A DNA stretch of 16,762 nucleotides from Amphritea sp. (GTDB lineage Bacteria; Pseudomonadota; Gammaproteobacteria; Pseudomonadales; Balneatricaceae). Position numbers and translations under genes: made by a program. The DNA is taken from NCBI GenBank assembly GCA_018067325.1, contig JAGPUU010000047.1, positions 1-16,762 on the forward strand, written 5' to 3'. Position 1 is the stretch's first letter; each line of letters starts with the position of its first letter. The notes under the pieces were generated by a model, which saw only the letters and a program-made list of their open reading frames with translations, did not search any database and was not told the origin of the DNA. Below, one piece after another: positions 1-9,003 of the stretch.

Positions 1-167
1 AGTCCGACAGCGCTAAAAGGTCCGTCGATTGGCGTCTTGAGCTCAAAAAGGGATAGATCATAAACAACGCTTATCACGTACAGCGTAATCGATAACATTA
101 TCGCAGTTAGTCCTGCTGATAATAGTGTGACCATAAGGCCAATGCGGAGCGGTAGTGAGCGGGCCAT
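1..167 (-). CDS. N-terminal fragment of a membrane protein, possibly a sensor or signalling protein (partial)
   Basis: An open frame runs leftward from an ATG at 165-167 to the window edge with no stop, giving 55 codons. The start has a reasonable ribosome site (AGGGA, 7 bases before the ATG). The protein opens with a short basic stretch (MARSLPLR), followed by a long hydrophobic segment at about residues 9-37. It then becomes more polar (residues 38-55, with FELKTPIDGPF). One N-terminal membrane anchor followed by a presumably extracytoplasmic segment is typical of histidine kinases, diguanylate cyclases/phosphodiesterases and chemoreceptors, but no catalytic domain is in the window. The role is therefore only a guess. 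It is divergent from hemB across a 344-base spacer. Confidence 0.6.
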   Translation of the reverse strand, partial: MARSLPLRIGLMVTLLSAGLTAIMLSITLYVISVVYDLSLFELKTPIDGPFSAVG

Positions 168-1522
<1,355 letters not shown>

Positions 1523-1574
1523 TCTTCAGTAGCACCAGGGACATAATAATTAATTGAGGTGAAGGATTGCGGTC

Positions 1575-3800
1575 ATGACTGAGCAGATCAAGGAACAGGC
1601 GACAGAGCAGGTTGTTGAGCCAGTAGTCGAGTCGGAAGTTGAGCAGGTAGTTGAACCGGTAGTTGAACCGACGGCTGAGCAAAACGAAGCGTCAATTGCG
1701 CTGGTGGAAAGCCGGGAAGCGATTGCGGTTACCGAACCGGTGCAGGAGCTGCCGCTAGATCTGAAAGCCCCTGCTCTTTACATCAACCGCGAGCTAAGCC
1801 ATCTGCAGTTTAATATCAGGGTGCTGGAACAGGCGTTGGATGAAACCCATCCGTTGATGGAACGGCTGATGTTCCTGCTGATCTTTTCCAGCAACCTTGA
1901 TGAGTTTTTCGAGATTCGTGTTGCAGAACTGATGGGGCAGCTGAAGTACAGCCGTGAATCGGTTGGCCCGGATGCATTGCATCCTCAGGCGGTCATGAAC
2001 CGGATAGGTGAAATCTGTAGTGCGCAGGTTGAGCGACAGTACAAAATCCTGAACGAAACCATCTTTCCTGAACTGGAAAAAGAGAATATTCACTTTCAGC
2101 GTCGCCGCGATTGGAGCGATGAGCAGATAGAGTGGATTCGCGTTTTCTTTGAGGAGAAAGTACTGCCAGTGGTCAGCCCGATCGGGCTCGACCCCTCTCA
2201 CCCTTTCCCCCGCCTGATCAATAAGAGCCTGAACTTTATTGTCGAGCTGGACGGTAAGGATGCTTTTGGCCGGGAAAGTGGTATGGCTATTATTCCTGCA
2301 CCGCGCTCTCTTCCACGCTTGATCCGTCTGCCTGATAATCTGTGCGATGGCGGCGATAATCTAATCTTCCTTTCATCTATTATTCACGAGTTTGCCGAAG
2401 AACTATTCCCAGGCATGAAAGTGGAAGGCTGTTACCAGTTCCGTATCACTCGAAATGCCGACCTTACCTTCGACTCTGAAGAGGTAGAAGATCTGGCACG
2501 TACTCTCAGGGGTGAGCTGCATTCGCGTAAATATGGTGATGCGGTTCGGCTGGAAATAGATAAGCGTACCCCCGAAGACCTGATTCGATTCCTGTGGCGT
2601 GAATTCAGCCTTGATGAAGCCCATACCTATCGAGTCGATGGCCCGGTAAACCTGACCCGGATGATGGCGTTGCGGGATCTGGTTGATGGGAAAAAGCTCT
2701 GTTGGAAACCTTTTACCCCAGGAATGTCTGGCAAATACAAACAGAAAAATATCTTCGATGTACTGCGTCAGAAAGATCAGTTGTTGCATCATCCTTTCCA
2801 GTCCTTCTCTCCGGTAGTCGACCTGCTACGGCAGGCGGCCAAAGACCCTAAGGTACTGGCAATCAAACAGACCCTTTATCGTACCGGTGTGAACTCCGAT
2901 ATTGTTGATGCGCTGGTGGATGCTGCCCGGAGCGGTAAAGAGGTGACTGTCGTTATTGAACTGCGGGCGCGTTTTGATGAAGAGTCTAACCTGCAGTTGG
3001 CGGGCCGTTTACAGGAAGCGGGTGCGCTGGTTGTATACGGGGTAGTTGATTTTAAAACCCACGCTAAAATGATGCTGATAGTACGCCGGGAAGAGGGCAA
3101 GCTGGTACGTTATGCTCATCTGGGCACGGGTAACTACCACTCGGGTACTGCGCGTCTGTATACCGACTACAGCTATATGACCAGTGATATCGATGTGGGT
3201 GAAGATGTTCACAAGATTTTCCAGCAGCTCACCGGTATGGGTAAAATTCTCAGGCTGAAGAAACTGCACAATGCGCCGTTCACTCTGCACTCTCGCATGA
3301 TTGAGATGATTGAACGGGAAGGCAAGCATGGCAAACTGGGCCATATCATTGTCAAGATCAATGGACTGACCGAGCCGCAATTGATACGTGCGCTCTATCT
3401 GGCCTCCCAAAAAGGGGTGAAGATCGAGTTGATCGTGCGCGGAATGTGCCGTTTGCGTCCGGGTATTGAAGGTATCTCTGAAAATATCTCGGTACGTTCA
3501 ATTATCGGCCGCTTTCTGGAGCATACTCGGGTTTATTACTTTGGTAACAAAGGTAAGCCAGATGTATTGTGCGCCAGTGCTGACTGGATGGAGCGTAATA
3601 TGCTTAACCGGGTAGAGACTGGCTTTCCGCTGACCGGCAAGCTGGCAGATCGGGTTAAACGTGATCTGGACTTTTATCTGGCCGATAACAGTCGTAGCTG
3701 GGAGCTGAATTCTGATGGCAGCTACACGCTGAATAAGCCGGGCGAAGACGAAGAGCTTATTAGTGCCCAGGAAACCTTGCTGAAAGAATTTGCCAGCTGA
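1575..3800 (+). CDS. ppk1: Polyphosphate kinase 1 with acidic N-terminal extension
   Basis: PPK1 reversibly transfers the terminal phosphate of ATP to polyphosphate chains. It is a peripheral membrane-associated homotetramer in characterised members. The N domain begins near residue 67 (LYINRELSHLQFN) and includes SSNLDEFFEIRVAEL. The phospholipase-D-like catalytic half holds H496 (in KTHAKMML), equivalent to the autophosphorylated His435 of E. coli, and H650 (in LEHTRVYYF), equivalent to His592. YAHLGTGNYHSGTARLYTDYS is also conserved. The protein has 741 residues against about 688 in E. coli. The excess is a roughly 60-residue Glu/Val/Pro/Gln-rich leader containing a duplicated 12-residue unit. 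The ATG at 1575 is supported by AAGGA 8 bases upstream; the next in-frame ATG is far inside the core. It lies 52 bases after hemB and is followed by a strong terminator. Confidence 0.97.
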   Translation: MTEQIKEQATEQVVEPVVESEVEQVVEPVVEPTAEQNEASIALVESREAIAVTEPVQELPLDLKAPALYINRELSHLQFNIRVLEQALDETHPLMERLMFLLIFSSNLDEFFEIRVAELMGQLKYSRESVGPDALHPQAVMNRIGEICSAQVERQYKILNETIFPELEKENIHFQRRRDWSDEQIEWIRVFFEEKVLPVVSPIGLDPSHPFPRLINKSLNFIVELDGKDAFGRESGMAIIPAPRSLPRLIRLPDNLCDGGDNLIFLSSIIHEFAEELFPGMKVEGCYQFRITRNADLTFDSEEVEDLARTLRGELHSRKYGDAVRLEIDKRTPEDLIRFLWREFSLDEAHTYRVDGPVNLTRMMALRDLVDGKKLCWKPFTPGMSGKYKQKNIFDVLRQKDQLLHHPFQSFSPVVDLLRQAAKDPKVLAIKQTLYRTGVNSDIVDALVDAARSGKEVTVVIELRARFDEESNLQLAGRLQEAGALVVYGVVDFKTHAKMMLIVRREEGKLVRYAHLGTGNYHSGTARLYTDYSYMTSDIDVGEDVHKIFQQLTGMGKILRLKKLHNAPFTLHSRMIEMIEREGKHGKLGHIIVKINGLTEPQLIRALYLASQKGVKIELIVRGMCRLRPGIEGISENISVRSIIGRFLEHTRVYYFGNKGKPDVLCASADWMERNMLNRVETGFPLTGKLADRVKRDLDFYLADNSRSWELNSDGSYTLNKPGEDEELISAQETLLKEFAS
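1608..1679 (+). repeat. Two tandem 36-base units encoding the PPK1 acidic leader
   Basis: Residues 12-23 (QVVEPVVESEVE) and 24-35 (QVVEPVVEPTAE) of PPK1 are an imperfect in-frame duplication, 36 bases each (1608-1643, 1644-1679). The first eight residues of each unit are identical, and several of their codons differ only in the third base. The tract is predicted to be disordered and strongly acidic. Its function is unknown. Confidence 0.75.
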
Positions 3801-4091
3801 TACTCTGAGTTATCCACTGCGATTTAATAATGGCCCCGAGGGGCCATTTTTTGTTATTGGTCGTCTGTATGACCGGTTCTTTCTGACTTCTCGGTCAATT
3901 TTCGTTTGCCTCAAGTCCTTTTTTGTGGGAAATTGCTTTTTTGTACTCTGAGTTTCCGATAGGAAATATAGGTAATAGTGGCGGTGGATCCTGCCTGTTT
4001 CTCCTGATCAGCACCGTTTGACGGTGGGAGTGCTATCCTTCATTGGTCGCTGTTATCCACAGCACAATAAGAACGATACGGAAGCCTTAAC
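3801..4091. other. Intergenic region before the ABC importer operon
   Basis: After the ppk1 terminator this region must carry the importer promoter, but I could not pick one -10/-35 pair with confidence. Visible elements are a TTTCC-GATA-GGAAA dyad at 3953-3966, a CACCGT-TTG-ACGGTG perfect inverted repeat at 4012-4026, and an exact DnaA-box 9-mer TTATCCACA at 4053-4061. A one-mismatch copy (TTATCCACT) is at 3810-3818. No ARG-box-like operator was evident. Confidence 0.6.
3831..3852 (+). terminator. Rho-independent terminator after ppk1
   Basis: TGGCCC and GGGCCA arms at 3831-3846, with a tight CGAG loop, are followed directly by TTTTTT at 3847-3852. It sits 30 bases after the ppk1 stop and should end the hemB-ppk1 transcript. 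Confidence 0.9.
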
Positions 4092-4865
4092 ATGGCGAAT
4101 GCCAAAACAGCCTTAGTGCTGAACGATATTTATAAATCTTATGGCGACCTTGAGGTTCTCAAAGGCGTATCACTGACCGCTAATGACGGCGATGTTATCT
4201 CCATTCTGGGCTCAAGCGGCTCGGGCAAAAGTACTCTGTTACGTTGTATCAATCTGCTGGAAAATCCTAGCAAGGGTGAAATTACGGTCGGCGATGAAAG
4301 CTTGGTGCTTAAACCGGGCAAAGATGGAAATCTCGTCGCGGCAAATCGTAAACAGCTGGAAAAGATGCGCTCGCGCATCGGGTTTGTCTTTCAAAGTTTC
4401 AATCTCTGGCCGCATAAAACCATCTTAGAGAATATTATTGAGGCGCCTATTCAGGTGCTAAAGCAGTCTAAGGCTGAGGCTATTGCCCGGGCAGAGCAGC
4501 TGTTGGCAAAGGTCGGTCTGGCGGATAAACGCAATGCATATCCGGATAACCTGTCAGGTGGACAAAAGCAGCGTGTAGCGATTGCCCGGACATTGGCAAT
4601 GGATCCGCAAGTGCTACTGTTTGATGAACCGACGTCTGCACTCGACCCAGAGCTAGTTAATGAAGTATTGGCTGTTATGAAAGAGCTGGCTGAGGAGGGA
4701 CGAACCATGCTGATCGTGACTCATGAGATGCGTTTTGCCCGTGACGTCTCCAGCCAGGTCGTTTTTCTGCACGAGGGGCAGATTGAAGAGATAGGCCCTC
4801 CTGATCAAGTGTTTAATAACCCGAAATCTACCCGTGTGCAGGAGTTTATGGCCAGCCACCGGTAA
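4092..4865 (+). CDS. Polar amino-acid ABC transporter ATP-binding protein (HisP/AotP type)
   Basis: This is the cytoplasmic ATPase that powers the importer encoded by the next three genes. At 257 residues it is the usual size for the HisP/GlnQ family. It has Walker A GSSGSGKST at 40-48, the Q-loop in VFQSFNLW, signature LSGGQ at 154-158, Walker B VLLFDEP at 174-180, and the H-loop H211. The insert around residues 74-98 (LVLKPGKDGNLVAANRKQLEK) and the stretch ENIIEAPIQVLKQSK resemble HisP and AotP more than GlnQ. That favours a basic amino-acid importer. The start at 4092 has GGAAG at 4080-4084. The gene comes first in the operon, 38 bases before the binding-protein gene. The family is certain; the exact substrate is not. 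Confidence 0.93.
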   Translation: MANAKTALVLNDIYKSYGDLEVLKGVSLTANDGDVISILGSSGSGKSTLLRCINLLENPSKGEITVGDESLVLKPGKDGNLVAANRKQLEKMRSRIGFVFQSFNLWPHKTILENIIEAPIQVLKQSKAEAIARAEQLLAKVGLADKRNAYPDNLSGGQKQRVAIARTLAMDPQVLLFDEPTSALDPELVNEVLAVMKELAEEGRTMLIVTHEMRFARDVSSQVVFLHEGQIEEIGPPDQVFNNPKSTRVQEFMASHR

Positions 4866-4903
4866 GGTTTTATTTATTTGATGAAAAAGCTAAAGGGAAA
4901 CAG

Positions 4904-5665
4904 ATGATGAAAATTCGTAAACTTTTTGCTGTAGCCGCACTGATTACGGGCGGCCTGATGGCGGCTCAGGTGGCAACTGCAGATGATAAGATCCGCATCG
5001 CTACAGAGGGCGCTTATGCTCCCTTCAATATGGTTGATTCCAGCGGTGAGCTGATCGGCTTTGATGTAGAGATTGCCAAAGCACTTTGCGCGCAGATGAA
5101 AGCTGATTGTGAAATTGTGGCACAGGACTGGGATGGTATTATTCCGGGACTTCGCGCACGTAAATACGATGCGATTATCGCGTCTATGTCTATCACTGAA
5201 GAGCGTATGCGGGTTGTAGATTTCTCAGAGAAGTATTACTCCAATGTATTGGCCTTTGTTACCGCAGACGGCAGCAGTGTTGTTGTGACAAAAGAGGGTC
5301 TGAAGGGTAAAACGGTTGGCGCTCAACGGGCCACTATTGCCGGCCAGTATCTGGAAGACAATCTGGGCGATGTGGTTGATGTGAAGCTTTACGATACTCA
5401 GGACAACGCTTATCTGGATCTGACTAGCGGTCGCTTGGATGCTTTGCTGTCTGACAAATTCCCAGCCTATGACTGGTTGCGCACCGACGGTGGCAAAGGT
5501 TTCGCGTTTAATGGTGAAGATATCGACATCAATGATGAAATCGGTATCGCAGTACGTAAAGGCGATGCGCTGAAAGATAAGTTCAGCACTGCGATCAAAG
5601 CGATTGTGGCCGATGGTACCTACGCTAAAATCAACGAAAAATACTTTCCGTTTTCAATCTATTAA
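4904..5665 (+). CDS. Periplasmic amino-acid-binding protein of the ABC importer (LAO/HisJ/AotJ type)
   Basis: This soluble periplasmic receptor delivers substrate to the permease pair. It is a family 3 solute-binding protein of 253 residues. A signal peptide with basic start and hydrophobic core ends near ATA|DD (cleavage after residue 26). The mature part opens with IRIATEGAYAPFNM and LIGFDVEIAKALC. ASMSITEERMRVVDFSEKYY carries the Ser/Thr and Arg positions that bind the amino-acid carboxylate in LAO and HisJ. LLSDKFPAYDW has the Asp that contacts the alpha-amino group. Arginine, ornithine, lysine or histidine are the likely substrates; this is inference. Two ATGs are adjacent at 4904 and 4907, and AAGGGA lies just upstream. 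A hairpin after the gene may favour its expression over the permeases. Confidence 0.93.
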   Translation: MMKIRKLFAVAALITGGLMAAQVATADDKIRIATEGAYAPFNMVDSSGELIGFDVEIAKALCAQMKADCEIVAQDWDGIIPGLRARKYDAIIASMSITEERMRVVDFSEKYYSNVLAFVTADGSSVVVTKEGLKGKTVGAQRATIAGQYLEDNLGDVVDVKLYDTQDNAYLDLTSGRLDALLSDKFPAYDWLRTDGGKGFAFNGEDIDINDEIGIAVRKGDALKDKFSTAIKAIVADGTYAKINEKYFPFSIY

Positions 5666-5683
5666 TTAGCTATTTAGTAACCT

Positions 5684-5710
5684 GGGCCGGCTTTTCGCCG
5701 GTCCGTTTTT
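5684..5710 (+). terminator. Intra-operon hairpin/attenuating terminator between binding protein and permease genes
   Basis: An 8-pair stem (5684-5691 with 5697-5704, one G-T pair) closes a TTTTC loop and is followed by GTTTTT ending at 5710. It sits 19 bases after the binding-protein stop and only 11 bases before the first permease start. It probably terminates part of the transcription or protects the upstream mRNA end, so that binding protein is made in excess over permease. This is a common arrangement in binding-protein operons. Confidence 0.75.
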
Positions 5711-5721
5711 AGGCGAATCTC

Positions 5722-6414
5722 ATGGATCTGCAAGGCTTTGGCCATCTCCTGATCTCCGGTACCTGGATTACCATTCAATTGGCTCTTTCAAGCCTTTTGG
5801 TAGGCTTGGTATTTGGCTTGCTGGGGGCATCGGCTAAACTGTCCAAAAACCGTCTGGCCCGTTGGCTGGGAACGGGGTATACCACCCTGGTTCGGGGTTT
5901 GCCTGAATTGTTACTGGTGTTAACTATCTACTTTGGTGGCTCGCAGTTCCTGATGTGGATTGCCGGTTTTTTTGGTTACGACGAATATATTGAGATCGGT
6001 CCCTTTGTGGCCGGTGTCGCGGCTCTGTCGATTGCCTTCGGTGCCTATGCTACAGAAGTTTTCCGCATGGCGATGATGGAGATACCGAAAGGTCAGTGGG
6101 AGGCGGGGCTGGCCTGCGGTATGAGTACTCCCCGAACCTTCTTTCGGATTATACTGCCTCAGGTTTGGCGGTTAGCAATACCGGGCTTAGGTAATCTGTT
6201 TCAGGTGCTGCTGAAAGATACCGCCCTGGTTTCAGTGGTGGGTCTGAACGATATCATGCGTCAGTCTCAGGTCGCGATTAGCTCAACCAAAGAGCCCTTT
6301 ACTTTCTTTCTGGTAGCCGCATTGATCTATCTGTTGCTAACAGCGGCCACCACCGGCTTTACGATGTTTATGGAACGGGTGGCGAATCCGGCTGGCCGGG
6401 GGCATAGCTCATGA
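5722..6414 (+). CDS. Polar amino-acid ABC transporter permease 1 (HisQ/AotQ type)
   Basis: This inner-membrane subunit forms half of the translocation pore. Its 230 residues and about five hydrophobic segments are typical for the HisQ family. The permease-ATPase coupling (EAA) loop lies at about 127-147 (EAGLACG followed by MSTPRTFFRIILPQ). The family pattern LLKDTALVSVVGL follows. GTWITIQLALSSLLVG at the start and TTLVRGLPELLLVLTIYFGGSQF are also characteristic. The ATG at 5722 comes 11 bases after the hairpin T-run, with a weak AGGCGA ribosome site. The stop overlaps the next permease start in an ATGA, which suggests translational coupling. Confidence 0.93.
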   Translation: MDLQGFGHLLISGTWITIQLALSSLLVGLVFGLLGASAKLSKNRLARWLGTGYTTLVRGLPELLLVLTIYFGGSQFLMWIAGFFGYDEYIEIGPFVAGVAALSIAFGAYATEVFRMAMMEIPKGQWEAGLACGMSTPRTFFRIILPQVWRLAIPGLGNLFQVLLKDTALVSVVGLNDIMRQSQVAISSTKEPFTFFLVAALIYLLLTAATTGFTMFMERVANPAGRGHSS

Positions 6415-7160
6415 GCTGGGAATGGGGTGTTATCTGGCAATATATTCCTCGCCTGTTGGACGGCGCCTGGCTAACGCTGGAGCTGGTGCTGGTCTCCGGT
6501 TTGATAGGCATTGCCCTGGCCATTCCGCTGGCGCTGATGAGGGCTTCAAGCAGAACCTGGGTGAAGGCTTTTCCATTTCTTTATATCTACTTTTTCCGTG
6601 GTACACCGCTGTTGGTGCAGATATTTCTGGTGTACTACGGGGCTTCACAGTTTGAAGCGGTACGGGAATCGTTTCTTTGGCCCGTGCTTAAACAGCCCTA
6701 TTGGTGCGCGATTATCGCCTTTAGCCTGAATACAGCGGCTTACAGTGCAGAGCTGTTTCGTAGTGCAATTCAGGCGATTCCGAGCGGAGAGATTGAGGCT
6801 GCAGAAGCGATGGGGATGAGTAAGCCGGTGCAGATCCGCCGGATTATTATGCCCCGTGCCTTTGGCATCGCATTGCCCGCTTACGGTAATGAAGTGATTC
6901 TGATGCTTAAGGGTAGTGCTCTGGCCAGTACTATTACTTTGTTAGATATAACCGGTATGGCCCGGACTATCATCGCCCGGACTTATACACCACTGGAGAT
7001 GTTTCTCGCGGCAGGTCTGGTTTATTTGGCGATCAGCGCGCTGATTATTGCGTTGTTCCGGTTTATGGAATATCGCTTTAACCGTTATCAATACTACCAT
7101 CACACCGATACCCCTGAAGACCTGGACCCACAACTGCGCGATCAACATATCGATAGCTGA
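6411..7160 (+). CDS. Polar amino-acid ABC transporter permease 2 (HisM/AotM type)
   Basis: This is the second inner-membrane pore subunit, 249 residues long. It has FRGTPLLVQIFLVYYGASQF and the coupling loop starting at residue 129 (EAAEAMGMSKPVQIRRIIMPRA spans the region to about 150). These are followed by LMLKGSALASTITLLDITGMA. The C-terminal tail after the last membrane segment is hydrophilic and cytoplasmic. The start is in a 4-base overlap with permease 1, so the two are likely co-translated. It ends only 16 bases from the stop of the convergent SDR gene, and I see no terminator in that gap. Confidence 0.93.
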   Translation: MSWEWGVIWQYIPRLLDGAWLTLELVLVSGLIGIALAIPLALMRASSRTWVKAFPFLYIYFFRGTPLLVQIFLVYYGASQFEAVRESFLWPVLKQPYWCAIIAFSLNTAAYSAELFRSAIQAIPSGEIEAAEAMGMSKPVQIRRIIMPRAFGIALPAYGNEVILMLKGSALASTITLLDITGMARTIIARTYTPLEMFLAAGLVYLAISALIIALFRFMEYRFNRYQYYHHTDTPEDLDPQLRDQHIDS

Positions 7161-7176
7161 TTCGTCTTTGAAGCCT

Positions 7177-8040
7177 TTAGTTTTTGAAACTTTGGATTAG
7201 CTGAGGATAGCCTTCGCGAAAGCTGGGGTATTTGAATCGATAACCGGTGCTCTTCAGCCGCTTGTTACTACAGCGTTTACTGCCGATAGTTCGTCGGGCC
7301 GAGGTATCCGTTATTTCTACGTCTAATTGTTCAGCAAGCCAGTCACTTACTTCGTTCAGTGATACGGGTTCATCATCGCTGGCAAGATAGATCGGTGCCA
7401 GGGTCTGCTCCTGAGAGAGCTGATACAGGTGCTGCAATACGCCAACGCAATCATCCCGATGCAGACGGTTGCTGTAGCGAATCGGATCAGTTGGATAACC
7501 TATACCGCGATTGACTTGTCCCAGCATGTAGTTTCGTCCGGGGCCGTAAATGCCGCTGAAACGCACCACTGTAGCCGGAATGCCGCTGTTAATAGCGATC
7601 TGTTCCGCTTCCAGCATAATCTGGCCTGAGAAACTTTCCGGTTCGGTCGGCGAGGACTCATCGACCCATTCGTGGTGTTCCTGATGATAAACCGCCGTAC
7701 TGGAAACGAAGAATAGTTGGCGTAGTTTAATGCCTTGCTGCTGTAACGCATTGAGGAGGTTCTTCAAGCCTTCCGGATAGGCTTTGCGATAGACTGACTC
7801 ATCCCGCGCGCCTGCTGCAACCGCATAGAACAGGGTATCTATCTGTTGCGGCAGATTAATAAGCGTGTCAGGCTGACTTAGATCAGCGGCAATTCCTTGG
7901 ATACCGGGGGGCAGCTGGTTTATATTACGTCGAAGGCCAAAGACCTGGTGTTTCTGTTTTACCAGACTAAGGCCGAGCTGGCTGCCGACATCACCGCAAC
8001 CGGCGATTAGAATTTGATCCCTGTTTAATAGATGACTCAA
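7177..8040 (-). CDS. NAD(P)-binding SDR-fold protein, YeeZ-like epimerase/dehydratase family
   Basis: This 287-residue protein has a Rossmann dinucleotide site near the N terminus (GCGDVG, 14-19) and the extended-SDR strand LFFVSSTAVYH. VVRFSGIYGPGRN is typical of NAD-dependent epimerases. At the position of the catalytic YxxxK motif I read FSGQIMLEAEQ, which has no Tyr/Lys pair, so the usual hydride-transfer chemistry is doubtful. YeeZ-type proteins are the closest group I recognise, and their function is not established. The start is a TTG at 8040: the frame has a stop a few codons upstream, and AGGA is present at a suitable distance. It diverges from oxyR with only 53 bases between start codons. 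That leaves little space for separate promoters. Confidence 0.85.
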   Translation of the reverse strand: MSHLLNRDQILIAGCGDVGSQLGLSLVKQKHQVFGLRRNINQLPPGIQGIAADLSQPDTLINLPQQIDTLFYAVAAGARDESVYRKAYPEGLKNLLNALQQQGIKLRQLFFVSSTAVYHQEHHEWVDESSPTEPESFSGQIMLEAEQIAINSGIPATVVRFSGIYGPGRNYMLGQVNRGIGYPTDPIRYSNRLHRDDCVGVLQHLYQLSQEQTLAPIYLASDDEPVSLNEVSDWLAEQLDVEITDTSARRTIGSKRCSNKRLKSTGYRFKYPSFREGYPQLIQSFKN

Positions 8041-8093
8041 AGTATTTATCCTGTTTCAGGTTGAGTCAGCATCATAACAAAGGAAAGCTGCGA

Positions 8094-9002
8094 ATGACTC
8101 TAACTGAGTTACGTTACATCGTTACCCTCGCCCAGGAACAGCACTTTGGCCGAGCGGCCGAGCGTTGCTTTGTCAGCCAGCCAACTTTGAGTATTGCGGT
8201 TAAGAAACTCGAGGAAGAATTAGGTACGGCTCTTTTCGAACGGAGTAAACATGCGGTTCGGGTAACGCCGGTTGGTCAGAAAATAGTGCGTCAGGCGCAG
8301 ACCGTACTGGAACAGGCAGAGTCGATAAAAGATCTGGCTCAGGAAGGTAAAGATCAGCTGGCCAGTCCGCTGCGGGTGGGTGCCATTTATACGATCGGGC
8401 CCTATCTTTTCCCCCATCTGGTTCCCGAGTTGCAGAAGCGGGCGCCTAAAATGCCGCTCTATATCGAAGAGAACTTTACCGAAAATCTGCGTCCGAAGAT
8501 TCGTAATGGCGAACTGGATGCGATCATTATTGCGCTGCCCTTCGATGAGCCGGATATTGTCACCCGACCTCTCTACGAAGAGGCCTTCAAAATGTTGCTG
8601 CCCAAGAGTCACCCTCTGGCCAGTAAAGATCAGATTGACAGTCAGACGCTACATGAACAGGACCTGTTGTTGTTGGGTGAGGGGCATTGTTTTCGTGATC
8701 AGGTGCTGGAAGCCTGCCCGACCCTTGCCGGTCACTCATCGGATAGGCATACAATAACCGAGGGAAGTTCGCTTGAAACCATTCGCATGATGGTGGCCTC
8801 AGGGCTGGGTGCTAGCGTCCTTCCGCAGTCGGCTACCTGTGGTTCTTTCCGTTCCGATATGGTGGTAACTAAACCGTTTAAGTCTCCACCTCCGGTACGT
8901 ACCGTCGCTCTGGCCTGGCGTGCCAGTTTCCCCCGTCCGCAGGCGATTGAGTTGTTGATAGAATCCTTAAACAGCTGTCCGATGCTCGAAAACGAAGACT
9001 AA
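8094..9002 (+). CDS. oxyR: Hydrogen-peroxide-sensing LysR-type regulator OxyR
   Basis: OxyR activates catalase, peroxidase and other defence genes when peroxide oxidises a conserved cysteine pair to a disulfide. The N-terminal helix-turn-helix reads LTELRYIVTLAQEQHFGRAAERCFVSQPTLS in two consecutive parts (about 3-33), followed by the LysR linker helix and the effector domain. With the start at ATG 8094, the redox cysteines fall at C199 and C208 (GHC-FRDQVLEA-C), exactly the E. coli numbering. This start also has AAGGAAA at 8080-8086. A longer frame from TTG 8061 is possible but has no support. The length is 302 residues. recG starts one base after the stop, an arrangement known from Pseudomonas aeruginosa, where oxyR and recG are co-transcribed. 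I saw no clear OxyR box in the upstream 53 bases. Confidence 0.96.
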   Translation: MTLTELRYIVTLAQEQHFGRAAERCFVSQPTLSIAVKKLEEELGTALFERSKHAVRVTPVGQKIVRQAQTVLEQAESIKDLAQEGKDQLASPLRVGAIYTIGPYLFPHLVPELQKRAPKMPLYIEENFTENLRPKIRNGELDAIIIALPFDEPDIVTRPLYEEAFKMLLPKSHPLASKDQIDSQTLHEQDLLLLGEGHCFRDQVLEACPTLAGHSSDRHTITEGSSLETIRMMVASGLGASVLPQSATCGSFRSDMVVTKPFKSPPPVRTVALAWRASFPRPQAIELLIESLNSCPMLENED

Positions 9003-9003
9003 T

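Noticed and set aside
3801..4091. ArgR-type operator upstream of the amino-acid importer
   Set aside because: No 18-base TGAAT/ATTCA-like palindrome could be found, so arginine control is not supported by sequence.
8061..8093. Upstream TTG start for oxyR
   Set aside because: The ATG at 8094 has a good ribosome site and puts the redox cysteines at exactly 199 and 208; the extension has no family counterpart.
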